Source: Thermodesulfovibrionia bacterium
Lineage (GTDB): Bacteria; Nitrospirota; Thermodesulfovibrionia; UBA6902
Reading direction: 5' to 3'
NCBI GenBank assembly: GCA_947258735.1
Contig: CAMYJJ010000114.1
Location: forward strand, 1 to 9,193
Length of the DNA: 9,193 bases
Part shown: piece after piece, positions 1 to 5,648 of the stretch
How the letters are laid out: each line of letters starts with the position of its first letter
Numbering within the stretch: position 1 is the first letter of the stretch
Program-made: the position numbers and the translations under genes
The notes under the pieces: generated by a model
Told to the model about the DNA's origin: nothing
Databases searched by the model: none
Seen by the model: only the letters and a program-made list of their open reading frames with translations

Positions 1-102
1 TATAATGAGGAACGTCCTCATGATTCACTTGCTGATATGACACCGGAAGAATACATGGAACAATATGCCGAAAACTCTAATTTAGAACTGTCTACTAAAT
101 AG
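1..102 (+). CDS. IS3-family transposase OrfB, C-terminal end only
   Basis: Reading from base 1 gives 33 residues and a TAG stop, beginning YNEERPHDSLADMTPEEY. This is the signature C-terminal tail of IS3-family OrfB transposases (YN..RPH.SL...TP.EY), which lies just after the rve/DDE integrase core. The enzyme cuts and joins the ends of its own insertion sequence, usually as an OrfAB frameshift product. Only this tail is in the window; the DDE catalytic residues would be upstream. The final residues (LELSTK) are encoded within the presumed terminal inverted repeat. Whether the full gene is intact cannot be seen. Confidence 0.9.
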   Translation, partial: YNEERPHDSLADMTPEEYMEQYAENSNLELSTK

Positions 103-112
103 GGAAGCTTAC
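1..112 (+). mobile_element. right end of an IS3-family insertion sequence (partial)
   Basis: The stretch holds the last codons of an IS3-type transposase followed closely by what looks like the terminal inverted repeat. The stop codon sits only about 10 bases before the inferred end, around the sequence GGGAAGCTTAC (102-112), as is common in IS3 elements where orfB runs into the right repeat. The end point is inferred in two ways: from the IS-like end, and because the minus-strand reading frame of the neighbouring membrane gene loses its family-like sequence at the same place (codon 62-63). The left end, orfA and the target duplication lie outside the window, so completeness of the element is unknown. 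Confidence 0.75.
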
Positions 113-299
113 GTTTAGATCTCGCAGCATATGTAATAAGTGCACCCCCCAGAATGAGTCTCACCACGACCGCAGTAATATGGAGGCTTAATGTTTCCGT
201 TTTATTACGAATAAGATTTAAAATACTATCTGGCTTTATAATAATCATTGCGCCTGTTATCGCTGTCATGATGCCAAACAGTAAAATAATGAAGCTCAT
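18..299 (-). pseudogene. small membrane protein gene truncated by the IS3 insertion
   Basis: The frame starts at ATG 299 and gives two hydrophobic segments: residues about 2-21, and about 41-59 containing the run AVVVRLILGGALITYAARSK. This N-terminal half resembles an uncharacterised family of roughly 120-130-residue bacterial membrane proteins whose second segment reads similarly, from memory RLILG.ALI.YA..S. Family-like sequence stops at about residue 62 (base ~113). The remaining ~31 codons are antisense to the transposase end and carry no membrane segment, so they are read-through into the insertion sequence. The native part is therefore about 113-299. No strong Shine-Dalgarno sequence precedes the start. 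The function of the family is unknown. The product is probably lost or non-functional. Confidence 0.7.
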
Positions 300-450
300 A
301 ATATTGGTGCTTATGGGAGAAACGTGGTAAGGTCCTGCATATATGCTTATCAGTTCTCTTGTTTAAGTTTCACCCAATACAGGGAAGTCTTGTGTTACGC
401 TTCATAAGAAATATTTAAGGGTTGATTACTTTTAACCGTTGGTGCTCTGT

Positions 451-1134
451 TTACCATTTATAGTTGAAATAAGCGATTTCTCGAGCAAACACTTTAGCAA
501 TCCTGTCTCTGTCCTTTTCAGAAAGCATATCCCGGTAATTTCGTTTGTCTTTCCTGTGGTTTGCCTTTGCACGTGGAAGTGAAGGTATTTCATCTAACCC
601 GATCCGATCATGAATATCTTCCATTGCCTGATTCAACTCCTCATATTTATATACTTTATCGACTACGATATCTGACGAACATGTGTAAAGATTAAAGCCC
701 CTGACCGAAGCCACTTCTTTGGATTGAATAAAATCAGTTATAGGGGGGAAAGGTTCAGTCTTATATCTCCAATGATATAATGATACCGCTTTATCCCAGG
801 GGTTTCTTTCAAAACAGAATTTAAAATAGGAATCCCATACCTCTTGATCAATATATTTTATTATAAAAGAAGCTGCGGTGTGGTTATAAAAAGACATTCT
901 TTTTCGCTTATATAACGCGTTTACGATATTAAACTTAGTGTATTTTTTAAATGGGATGTTATAGTTCTGGGGTCCTCTGTACCCCAATTCTTTTCTCATC
1001 TTTTCATCTTTTGGGCTGATAGGGGTTATAATATCATCCGGCCCACAATATTTTGATAAAGCAATCTCTATTGATGTACCCGCTGTTTTTTCAGTCTTTA
1101 TAAATATAAACCTGTTTTTGTGTGATATGATCAT
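451..1134 (-). CDS. sulfotransferase family protein (PAPS-dependent, Sulfotransfer_2-like)
   Basis: A 227-residue protein of the cytosolic-type sulfotransferase superfamily, which moves a sulfo group from PAPS to an acceptor, often a surface glycan. The 5'-phosphosulfate-binding loop is KTEKTAGTS at residues 13-21. The 3'-phosphate-binding region is FERNPWDKAVSLYHW at 108-122, matching the family RNP...S.Y.W pattern. HTAA at 85-88 and KYEEL at 163-167 are further family landmarks, and the C-terminus (about 200-227) has the usual Y.dmls...r..IAKVFAREIAYFNYKW ending. No signal peptide is seen. The start is supported by AAGGAG at 1145-1150, ten bases upstream. The gene stands alone: 151 bases separate it from the broken gene on one side and about 217 from the four-Cys gene on the other. 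There is no adjacent glycosyltransferase, so the acceptor cannot be guessed. Its position next to an insertion sequence is compatible with recent acquisition. Confidence 0.88.
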   Translation of the reverse strand: MIISHKNRFIFIKTEKTAGTSIEIALSKYCGPDDIITPISPKDEKMRKELGYRGPQNYNIPFKKYTKFNIVNALYKRKRMSFYNHTAASFIIKYIDQEVWDSYFKFCFERNPWDKAVSLYHWRYKTEPFPPITDFIQSKEVASVRGFNLYTCSSDIVVDKVYKYEELNQAMEDIHDRIGLDEIPSLPRAKANHRKDKRNYRDMLSEKDRDRIAKVFAREIAYFNYKW

Positions 1135-1158
1135 CTATAGTTTTCTCCTTGCCTATAC

Positions 1159-1187
1159 TTATTACCCTTGATACGTGTTTTTCGCAA
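1159..1187 (-). promoter_or_regulatory. possible sigma-70-like promoter for the sulfotransferase gene
   Basis: On the minus strand TTGCGA (1182-1187) and TAATAA (1159-1164) are separated by 17 bases. Transcription would begin near 1152, only a couple of bases before the AAGGAG ribosome site, giving a very short leader. The boxes are imperfect and the region is AT-rich, so chance matches are likely. Confidence 0.25.
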
Positions 1188-1351
1188 TTAAGACACTTCA
1201 ACACACATAATAAAAATCATCAGTTATTTAATTAATGGTACACTGCCACTGGCCATGTTCATATGATATTGAGAGAGGACCAGGTTCTTTAAACATCATC
1301 GACTCTTTCAGGCATGCCAGCAGGTAGTAACTTGCTGCAAATACGTAACCA

Positions 1352-1507
1352 TTACTTCTTATCGGTTGCTTCTATCTCTTTTTCTTTCTTAAGAGAAACG
1401 TCCTCTACATAGTCACTGCACCTGATGTCCTTACCGCTGACAGAGAACTTTTTCTGGCAGGTCTCTCTCCATGCACAAATAATACAGATATTTTGATTAC
1501 CGGTCAT
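1352..1507 (-). CDS. 51-aa four-cysteine protein, putative metal-binding partner of DUF116
   Basis: A 51-residue protein with cysteines at 8, 11, 17 and 30: a CxxC followed by C.....C-type spacing in NICIICAWRETCQKKF and IRCSDY, then a Lys/Glu-rich tail. Four Cys in 23 residues suggest a zinc ribbon-like fold or an iron-sulfur site; this is inference. Similar tiny Cys proteins occur, as far as I recall, near DUF116 genes in related Gram-negatives. A longer frame starts at 1534, but the ATG at 1507 is preferred. A strong AAAGGAG lies at 1514-1520 with a six-base spacer before 1507, and would be inside the coding sequence if 1534 were used. The gene follows the DUF116 gene by 69 bases on the same strand, so the two are probably co-transcribed. 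Function unknown. Confidence 0.7.
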   Translation of the reverse strand: MTGNQNICIICAWRETCQKKFSVSGKDIRCSDYVEDVSLKKEKEIEATDKK

Positions 1508-1513
1508 ATAAAA

Positions 1514-1520
1514 CTCCTTT
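1514..1520 (-). promoter_or_regulatory. ribosome binding site fixing the start of the four-Cys gene
   Basis: AAAGGAG on the minus strand, six bases before the ATG at 1507. It decides for the 51-residue product over the 60-residue alternative starting at 1534, which has no comparable site. Confidence 0.75.
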
Positions 1521-1576
1521 TCAGGCAATATCAAACACTCTATTTAAACTGAAAGCTGAGATCTGACCGCTCTCAA

Positions 1577-2107
1577 CTACATCAACTCTTCAATTTTCTT
1601 CCAGTCTACACTGTTCTCGACACAGTCATATACGTCAAGGCGCAGGCCCTGTGTCTTGATTCTCCTCCTGTCTATTTTGACGCCATTGTTGGAGATATTC
1701 TCAGAGGCAATGCCTTTTTCTATTTCATAATCGCATGCTACACCAATAATACCCCTAAGCTTCTTTCTCTGGACGAGCCTCTTAGTAAAGCCAACGCTTG
1801 GTGAAATATAGAACTGATAGCCCTTCTGCTTTGCAGATGCATTGATCCTGCCGCAGCCGCAGAGATCACAGTTTTTACAGAGTACCCCGTCTGACTTTGA
1901 AAACCTGGCGGGACATTTGTCCGCAATAAGACAATGGGGAAGTATTACAGCAACTTCCTTTTTATCGATTTTATGGAAATCGCCTCTATAATAGTCATTA
2001 ATGGATGTCATGATATCGGATCTTTTCAGACCTAATAGCCCCTGCATTTTATATCTGTAGAGATGTATCAGGAATTTAATTTTTTTCATTATTGATGAAG
2101 GTCCCAT
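1577..2107 (-). CDS. DUF116 domain-containing protein, Cys-rich
   Basis: A 176-residue protein matching the DUF116 pattern. ILPHCLIADKCP at 55-66 is followed by a cysteine cluster (C77, C80, C83, C85 in CKNCDLCGCGRI), then GIIGVACDYEIEKG at 119-132, equivalent to the family's 'igVAC..El..G', then a C-terminal part with C162. Eight cysteines in all (59, 65, 77, 80, 83, 85, 125, 162) suggest a metal or Fe-S cluster site. The family has no established biochemical role; some members sit near lipoate or radical-SAM genes in other organisms, but none is here. No signal peptide is evident; residues 8-20 are basic and hydrophobic. The start is uncertain: ATG 2107 gives the longest product, while ATG 2089 begins MKKIKFLIHLY, which looks more natural. 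Neither has a good ribosome site. A promoter-like pair lies upstream at 2154-2182, and the four-Cys gene follows. Confidence 0.85.
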   Translation of the reverse strand: MGPSSIMKKIKFLIHLYRYKMQGLLGLKRSDIMTSINDYYRGDFHKIDKKEVAVILPHCLIADKCPARFSKSDGVLCKNCDLCGCGRINASAKQKGYQFYISPSVGFTKRLVQRKKLRGIIGVACDYEIEKGIASENISNNGVKIDRRRIKTQGLRLDVYDCVENSVDWKKIEELM

Positions 2108-2153
2108 AAATCGTTATCAAATAATCAGAAGTTAACCTGTCTTACCCCTTATA

Positions 2154-2182
2154 ATTCTAATCATAAAGCAATTGATTTTCAA
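2154..2182 (-). promoter_or_regulatory. sigma-70-like promoter for DUF116 and the four-Cys gene
   Basis: On the minus strand TTGAAA (2177-2182) and TAGAAT (2154-2159) are separated by exactly 17 bases. The predicted transcription start, near 2147, leaves a leader of about 40 or 58 bases depending on which start codon is used. Both boxes are one or two bases from consensus. The surroundings are AT-rich, so this rests on the pattern alone. Confidence 0.5.
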
Positions 2183-2246
2183 CTTACAGTAAATTTATGA
2201 GATTATCAAGACAGCTCATATTAATAAGGGCTATAATAACATCCTA

Positions 2247-2389
2247 TAATTAGTGTCTGTTGCGGAAGCTGTTATTTGTCACCCTGAATTTATTTCAGGG
2301 TCTCACAACTCGTTGCAAACATAAGATTCTGAAACAAGTTCAGAATGACAGTTATTAGAATTCTTGCTTTTCACAACAGTAACTAATTA
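2247..2389. repeat. MITE-like long imperfect inverted repeat
   Basis: The two halves are imperfect reverse complements along most of their length. The outer ends TAATTAG (2247-2253) and CTAATTA (2383-2389) match exactly. Inside them CTGTTGCGGAAGC pairs with the complement of GCTTTTCACAACAG. Further in, TGTCACCCTGAATTTATTTC (from 2278) matches the complement of the arm ending at 2349. Each arm also contains its own small hairpin: ACCCTGAA/TTTAT/TTCAGGGT at 2281-2301 and ATTCTGAA/ACAAG/TTCAGAAT at 2327-2347. It has no coding capacity. Non-coding, terminally inverted and about 143 bp long, it fits a miniature inverted-repeat transposable element. Target duplication and other copies cannot be seen here. 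Confidence 0.7.
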
Positions 2390-2416
2390 ATAGTCTTTGT
2401 ATAAACTATTATTCTC

Positions 2417-2462
2417 TGTCATGCCGGACCTGTCTGCCGACAGGCAGGATGCCGGAATGACA
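2417..2462. repeat. 46-bp palindromic repeat with nested hairpin
   Basis: The outer arms begin TGTCATGCCGG (2417) and end CCGGAATGACA (2462), imperfect reverse complements. The core contains CCTGTC-TGCC-GACAGG, a perfect six-base stem with a four-base loop, followed by a partial repeat of the arm. This kind of TGTCAT.CCGG palindrome is familiar as a dispersed intergenic repeat in several bacterial phyla. Its ends (TGTCA...TGACA) resemble the inner ends of the neighbouring inverted repeat, suggesting a related family. It is not followed by a T-run, so a terminator role is unlikely. Confidence 0.7.
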
Positions 2463-2529
2463 CACAAACAGAATTAGTGAACAGTGCCTATATAAGGATT
2501 AGCATTGTAGCGTTACGCAAAATCTGACC

Positions 2530-3837
2530 ATGCAGAGTGATAATAAAAAAACGGTATTTGGATGGGCATTGTATGACTGGGCAAACTCAGCCTTTGCAAC
2601 AACCGTCATAGCAGGATTCTTCCCTATATTTTTCAAACAATACTGGAGCGCTGGTACTGATCCCACTTTAAGCACGGCACGGCTCGGGCTTGCCAACTCT
2701 GTTGCCGGAGTCATCGTTGCCATTCTCGCGCCTGTACTTGGCGCCATTGCTGACAAAGGATCGGCCAAGAAAAAGTTTCTCATGTTCTTTGCCTATATGG
2801 GAGTAGTCATGACTTCATCTCTGTACATGGTCTCGAAAGGAGACTGGCCCCTTGCGATCATACTTTTTGTTATTGCTTCTGTGGGGTTTTCTGGAGGCAA
2901 CATATTTTACGATTCATTATTAACAGGAGTGGCCTCTGAAAAAAGGCTGGATTATGTGTCTGCCCTTGGCTTTTCATTTGGATATCTCGGCGGCGGCATC
3001 CTGTTTGCAATCAATGTCTGGATGACGCTGAGCCCCGGGACGTTTGGTTTTGCAGATGCAGGGGAGGCGGTCAGGGTTTCTTTTCTGACCGTCGGCATAT
3101 GGTGGGCGGTCTTTTCAATCCCTCTGTTCCTGCTGGTCAAAGAACCTGAGAATGATCCCCCGGTTTCCGGCTTCAGGGCAGTCCAGGCAGGTATTGTCCA
3201 GTTAAAAAGCACGTTCCGTGAAATACGGCATCTCAAGACCGTATTCCTTTTCCTTGCAGCGTACTGGCTGTATATAGACGGGGTTGACACTATCGTGCGT
3301 ATGGCAGTTGATTACGGAATGTCGATCGGCTTTGCATCCAGTGACCTGATTGTTGCACTGCTGATTACCCAGTTTGTCGGTTTTCCTTCAGCCATTGCAT
3401 TCGGGTATCTCGGCGGAAAGATAGGGGCCAGAAAAGCCATCTTTATTGCGATAGCAGTGTACCTGTTTGTGTCTATCTGGGGAGCATTCATGCAGAGCAA
3501 AAACGAGTTTTATATCCTGGCTATCATCATCGGTCTTGTTCAGGGTGGTATCCAGGCCCTGAGCCGCTCATTTTATGCAAAGATCATCCCTGCTAACAAA
3601 TCAGCCGAGTATTTTGGATTTTATAATATGCTGGGCAAGTTTGCTGCTGTATTCGGTCCGGTTGTCATGGGTGCTACAGGATTGATGGTAAAATCAATGG
3701 GCTACAGCAGTGATATAGCATCACGGGCAAGTATATCATCCATTTCAATATTCTTTATTGCCGGTGCAATATTATTATATTTTGTAGATGAAGACAAAGG
3801 CAGGGAAGAAGTGAAGTACCTGGAACAGGACAGTTAA
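2530..3837 (+). CDS. UMF1/Atg22-like MFS transporter
   Basis: A 435-residue polytopic inner-membrane protein of the major facilitator superfamily, UMF1/Vacuole effluxer Atg22-like group. The group signature YDWANSAF is at residues 15-22, and the MFS loop motif between helices 2 and 3 is seen as GAIADKGSAKKK at 71-82. About twelve hydrophobic segments are spread over the length, with a second half repeating the pattern (GYLGGKIGARKA corresponds to the second-half loop motif). QGGIQALSRSFYAKIIP in the second half is a strongly conserved UMF1 stretch. Length is normal for the group. The substrate is unknown; eukaryotic Atg22 exports amino acids, but that does not transfer safely. An in-frame TAG at 2500-2502 makes the ATG at 2530 the only ATG start, and it lacks a clear ribosome site. 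The gene is monocistronic and converges with the following gene. Confidence 0.9.
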   Translation: MQSDNKKTVFGWALYDWANSAFATTVIAGFFPIFFKQYWSAGTDPTLSTARLGLANSVAGVIVAILAPVLGAIADKGSAKKKFLMFFAYMGVVMTSSLYMVSKGDWPLAIILFVIASVGFSGGNIFYDSLLTGVASEKRLDYVSALGFSFGYLGGGILFAINVWMTLSPGTFGFADAGEAVRVSFLTVGIWWAVFSIPLFLLVKEPENDPPVSGFRAVQAGIVQLKSTFREIRHLKTVFLFLAAYWLYIDGVDTIVRMAVDYGMSIGFASSDLIVALLITQFVGFPSAIAFGYLGGKIGARKAIFIAIAVYLFVSIWGAFMQSKNEFYILAIIIGLVQGGIQALSRSFYAKIIPANKSAEYFGFYNMLGKFAAVFGPVVMGATGLMVKSMGYSSDIASRASISSISIFFIAGAILLYFVDEDKGREEVKYLEQDS

Positions 3838-3848
3838 AATATATCCTA

Positions 3849-5066
3849 TTATGTTACATCTGATTCATGTTCAATCCTGAGGCCGAGCTTTTCTGCCCGC
3901 TTTCTCCACTGCTTTCGCGCAAGGGACTGCATGTCTCTTGCAGCATCATCTTCGTCGACTATCTCCATTCCTAACAGAGTTTCTACAACATCTTCAAGCG
4001 TGACGAGTCCTTCTGTTCCCCCGTAGGTTCCGACTACAAGTGCGATATGGGAGCGGTGATCCAGGAAATTTTCCAGCAGCTTTGAGATCGGCATCGCTGC
4101 CGATACCATTTCAATTTCGTGCATCAGCGTCTCAAGGGTGCTATCGGCCCTGCCCTGAGCATGCTGCAACAGGACATCATCCTTTAGAACAAAGCCTTTG
4201 ATGTCATCCAGGTTTTTCCCATACACCGGCAGACGAGAAAAAGGCTTCTGCGACAGATCTTCCAGGACTTGTGAAACTGTCATGTTTTCTTTTTTCGCCA
4301 CAATGACCGTTCGGGGTGTCATGATGTCTCTGGCTGTCAAGGACTCAAGTGCAAACAGATTGTTGATAATTCTTGATTCATCTTCTCTGATGTGCCCACT
4401 CTTCTCTCCCATGTACGCCATGGCAATGAATTCAGCACGACTGAATGCATGGACCTTTTTTCCCCGGGCGATCCACTTTGTCATCATTTCCGAAACAAGA
4501 ATCAACGGATACAACAGGAAGATCAGCATGCGTATAAATTGTGCTGTAACCCCAGTCAGATTTCTCCAGTAAACAGCGCCCAGTGTTTTGGGAATGATCT
4601 CGGAGAGAAAAAGGATCATCAATGTCATGGCAGCAGAAAAAAGCCCGAAATAAGCGCTTCCAAAAACAGTGGTGGCCTTTGCACCGGAACCGATCGCCCC
4701 TACGGTGTGTGCTATTGTGTTGAGCGTAAGAATGGCCGCAAGGGAGCGGTCCACGTTTTCCTGTTTCAATTTCTTCAGTAACATAGCCCGACTGGGTTGT
4801 TTCTGCTGCAAACCGGCAATATATGAAGGAGTCATGCTCAGCAGGACAGCTTCTGCTATTGAGCAGAGGAATGAAAATACGAGTGCCATCAACACATACA
4901 TTACAAGCAGTGCAACATCTATATTTGAATAGGCAACAGAAGCCCTTTCTGTGGATGAAATACCCAGTCCAAAGGCAATCCCGGCAGTCAGCAGTAATAC
5001 AACCATGACGATCATGGGTCGCGATATCATGGATTTAAATGTATACCTGTAAACCGAACCGCTCAT
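3849..5066 (-). CDS. DUF21-CBS membrane protein, CNNM/CorB-like, lacking the CorC_HlyC domain
   Basis: A 405-residue protein. Residues about 50-200 form a DUF21/CNNM transmembrane domain, with landmarks FSFLCSIAEAVLLSMTPSYI at 64-83, LTLNTIAHTVGAIGSGA at 113-129 and LSEIIPKTLGA at 154-164. Residues about 246-370 form a tandem CBS pair (RDIMTPR at 246-252, FSRLPVYG at 276-283, GTEGLVTLEDVVETLLG at 350-366). In related proteins the CBS pair binds adenosine nucleotides and DUF21 carries Mg2+/Na+ exchange or export; which applies here is unknown. There is an extra hydrophobic segment at residues 17-36 before the usual start of the domain. The protein ends soon after the second CBS motif, so the CorC_HlyC domain of the longer relatives is absent. 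The start at 5066 has AAGGGA about five bases upstream. It is transcribed alone, from the promoter at 5147-5175. Confidence 0.88.
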   Translation of the reverse strand: MSGSVYRYTFKSMISRPMIVMVVLLLTAGIAFGLGISSTERASVAYSNIDVALLVMYVLMALVFSFLCSIAEAVLLSMTPSYIAGLQQKQPSRAMLLKKLKQENVDRSLAAILTLNTIAHTVGAIGSGAKATTVFGSAYFGLFSAAMTLMILFLSEIIPKTLGAVYWRNLTGVTAQFIRMLIFLLYPLILVSEMMTKWIARGKKVHAFSRAEFIAMAYMGEKSGHIREDESRIINNLFALESLTARDIMTPRTVIVAKKENMTVSQVLEDLSQKPFSRLPVYGKNLDDIKGFVLKDDVLLQHAQGRADSTLETLMHEIEMVSAAMPISKLLENFLDHRSHIALVVGTYGGTEGLVTLEDVVETLLGMEIVDEDDAARDMQSLARKQWRKRAEKLGLRIEHESDVT

Positions 5067-5146
5067 TGGATTCCCTTCTCAAGTGGATGTGACCGGATCG
5101 CTTTCAGCATTTCTGTCCGGCAGTAAAAGTCAAACTCCTCACGGCT

Positions 5147-5175
5147 ATTTTAGGTCACGATTGCTGAAATATCAA
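5147..5175 (-). promoter_or_regulatory. sigma-70-like promoter for the DUF21-CBS gene
   Basis: On the minus strand TTGATA (5170-5175) and TAAAAT (5147-5152) lie exactly 17 bases apart, each one or two bases from consensus. It sits in the 183-base gap after yjbQ and predicts a leader of about 75 bases. This suggests that the DUF21-CBS gene is not simply the last member of the lpx operon. Confidence 0.55.
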
Positions 5176-5249
5176 TAGAAACAAACGTCCCACAAGAGAT
5201 ACTTGTTGATCATAACGGCAATACAGACCATTCTGGTATCATTTGCTGA

Positions 5250-5648
5250 TTAGCCGCTTATTAACTTTATGTTGACCCTTCTGTTTCTGGCCCCGTCAAA
5301 TTCACAGAAGAATATGGCCTGCCACGTTCCCAGCAGGAGCTTCCCGTCATCAATTATGATCATCTGTGATGGTCCCACCAGAGACGTCTTGATATGTGCA
5401 TCGGAGTTTCCTTCCATATGCATGTAATCCCCGTTGTGGGGAACGAGCCTCTTAAAAAAAACCTGCATGTCCCTGACCACAGAAGGGTCAGCGCCTTCAT
5501 TTATTGTAACACCGGCAGTTGTATGGGGTACATATACAAGGCATGTCCCGCTTTTGACCCCTGATGCTTTCACTATTTTCTGGACCTCAGATGTTATGTT
5601 TACAAATTCTGTGCGTGAACGGGTTTTTACCTTTATGATTTTTATCAT
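5250..5648 (-). CDS. yjbQ: YjbQ/UPF0047 family protein
   Basis: A 132-residue protein, almost exactly the family length. All UPF0047 blocks are visible: YVPHTTAGVTINEGADP at 39-55, HMEGNSDAHIKTSLVGPS at 77-94, and LGTWQAIFFCEFDGARNRRV at 106-125. Conserved polar residues H42, N50, E51, H77, N81, D83, H85 and Q110 line the presumed active site of this small, probably trimeric, cytosolic protein. Database names such as 'secondary thiamine-phosphate synthase' rest on weak activity of the E. coli protein; the true role is not settled. The ATG overlaps the lpxK stop codon in ATGA, and AGGAGG at 5654-5659 gives a strong ribosome site within the lpxK end, so translation is coupled. It is the last gene of the lpxB-waaA-lpxK run. 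No clear terminator follows. Confidence 0.93.
   Translation of the reverse strand: MIKIIKVKTRSRTEFVNITSEVQKIVKASGVKSGTCLVYVPHTTAGVTINEGADPSVVRDMQVFFKRLVPHNGDYMHMEGNSDAHIKTSLVGPSQMIIIDDGKLLLGTWQAIFFCEFDGARNRRVNIKLISG

Larger units (their letters stand above)
2108..2529. other. gene-free region between divergent DUF116 and MFS genes
   Basis: About 420 bases with no plausible gene on either strand. From left to right it holds the leader and promoter-like boxes of the DUF116 gene (to about 2182), an AT-rich stretch with no recognised signal, a MITE-like inverted repeat (about 2247-2389), a second palindrome (2417-2462), and a short leader to the transporter. No strong ribosome site or convincing promoter was found in front of the ATG at 2530; TATAAG near 2491 is the only weak -10-like candidate. 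Confidence 0.8.

Noticed and set aside
1508..1534. Nine extra N-terminal codons for the four-Cys protein (start at ATG 1534)
   Set aside because: The strong AAAGGAG lies within this stretch and serves the ATG at 1507; no ribosome site precedes 1534.
2247..2462. CRISPR array
   Set aside because: The repeats are inverted rather than direct, differ in sequence, and have no regular spacers.
2499..3500. Open frames of 60-112 codons on the minus strand opposite the MFS transporter
   Set aside because: They lie antisense to a clearly conserved membrane protein and have no family-like motifs of their own.
3826..3860. Bidirectional terminator between the convergent transporter and DUF21-CBS genes
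   Set aside because: The 11-base gap is AT-rich, but I found no stem-loop spanning it.
4198..5008. Several plus-strand open frames opposite the DUF21-CBS gene
   Set aside because: The minus-strand protein has full domain conservation; the plus-strand frames overlap one another and look like random translations.
5215..5249. Rho-independent terminator after yjbQ (ACCA-GAA-TGGT stem)
   Set aside because: The stem is only four base pairs and no T-run follows.
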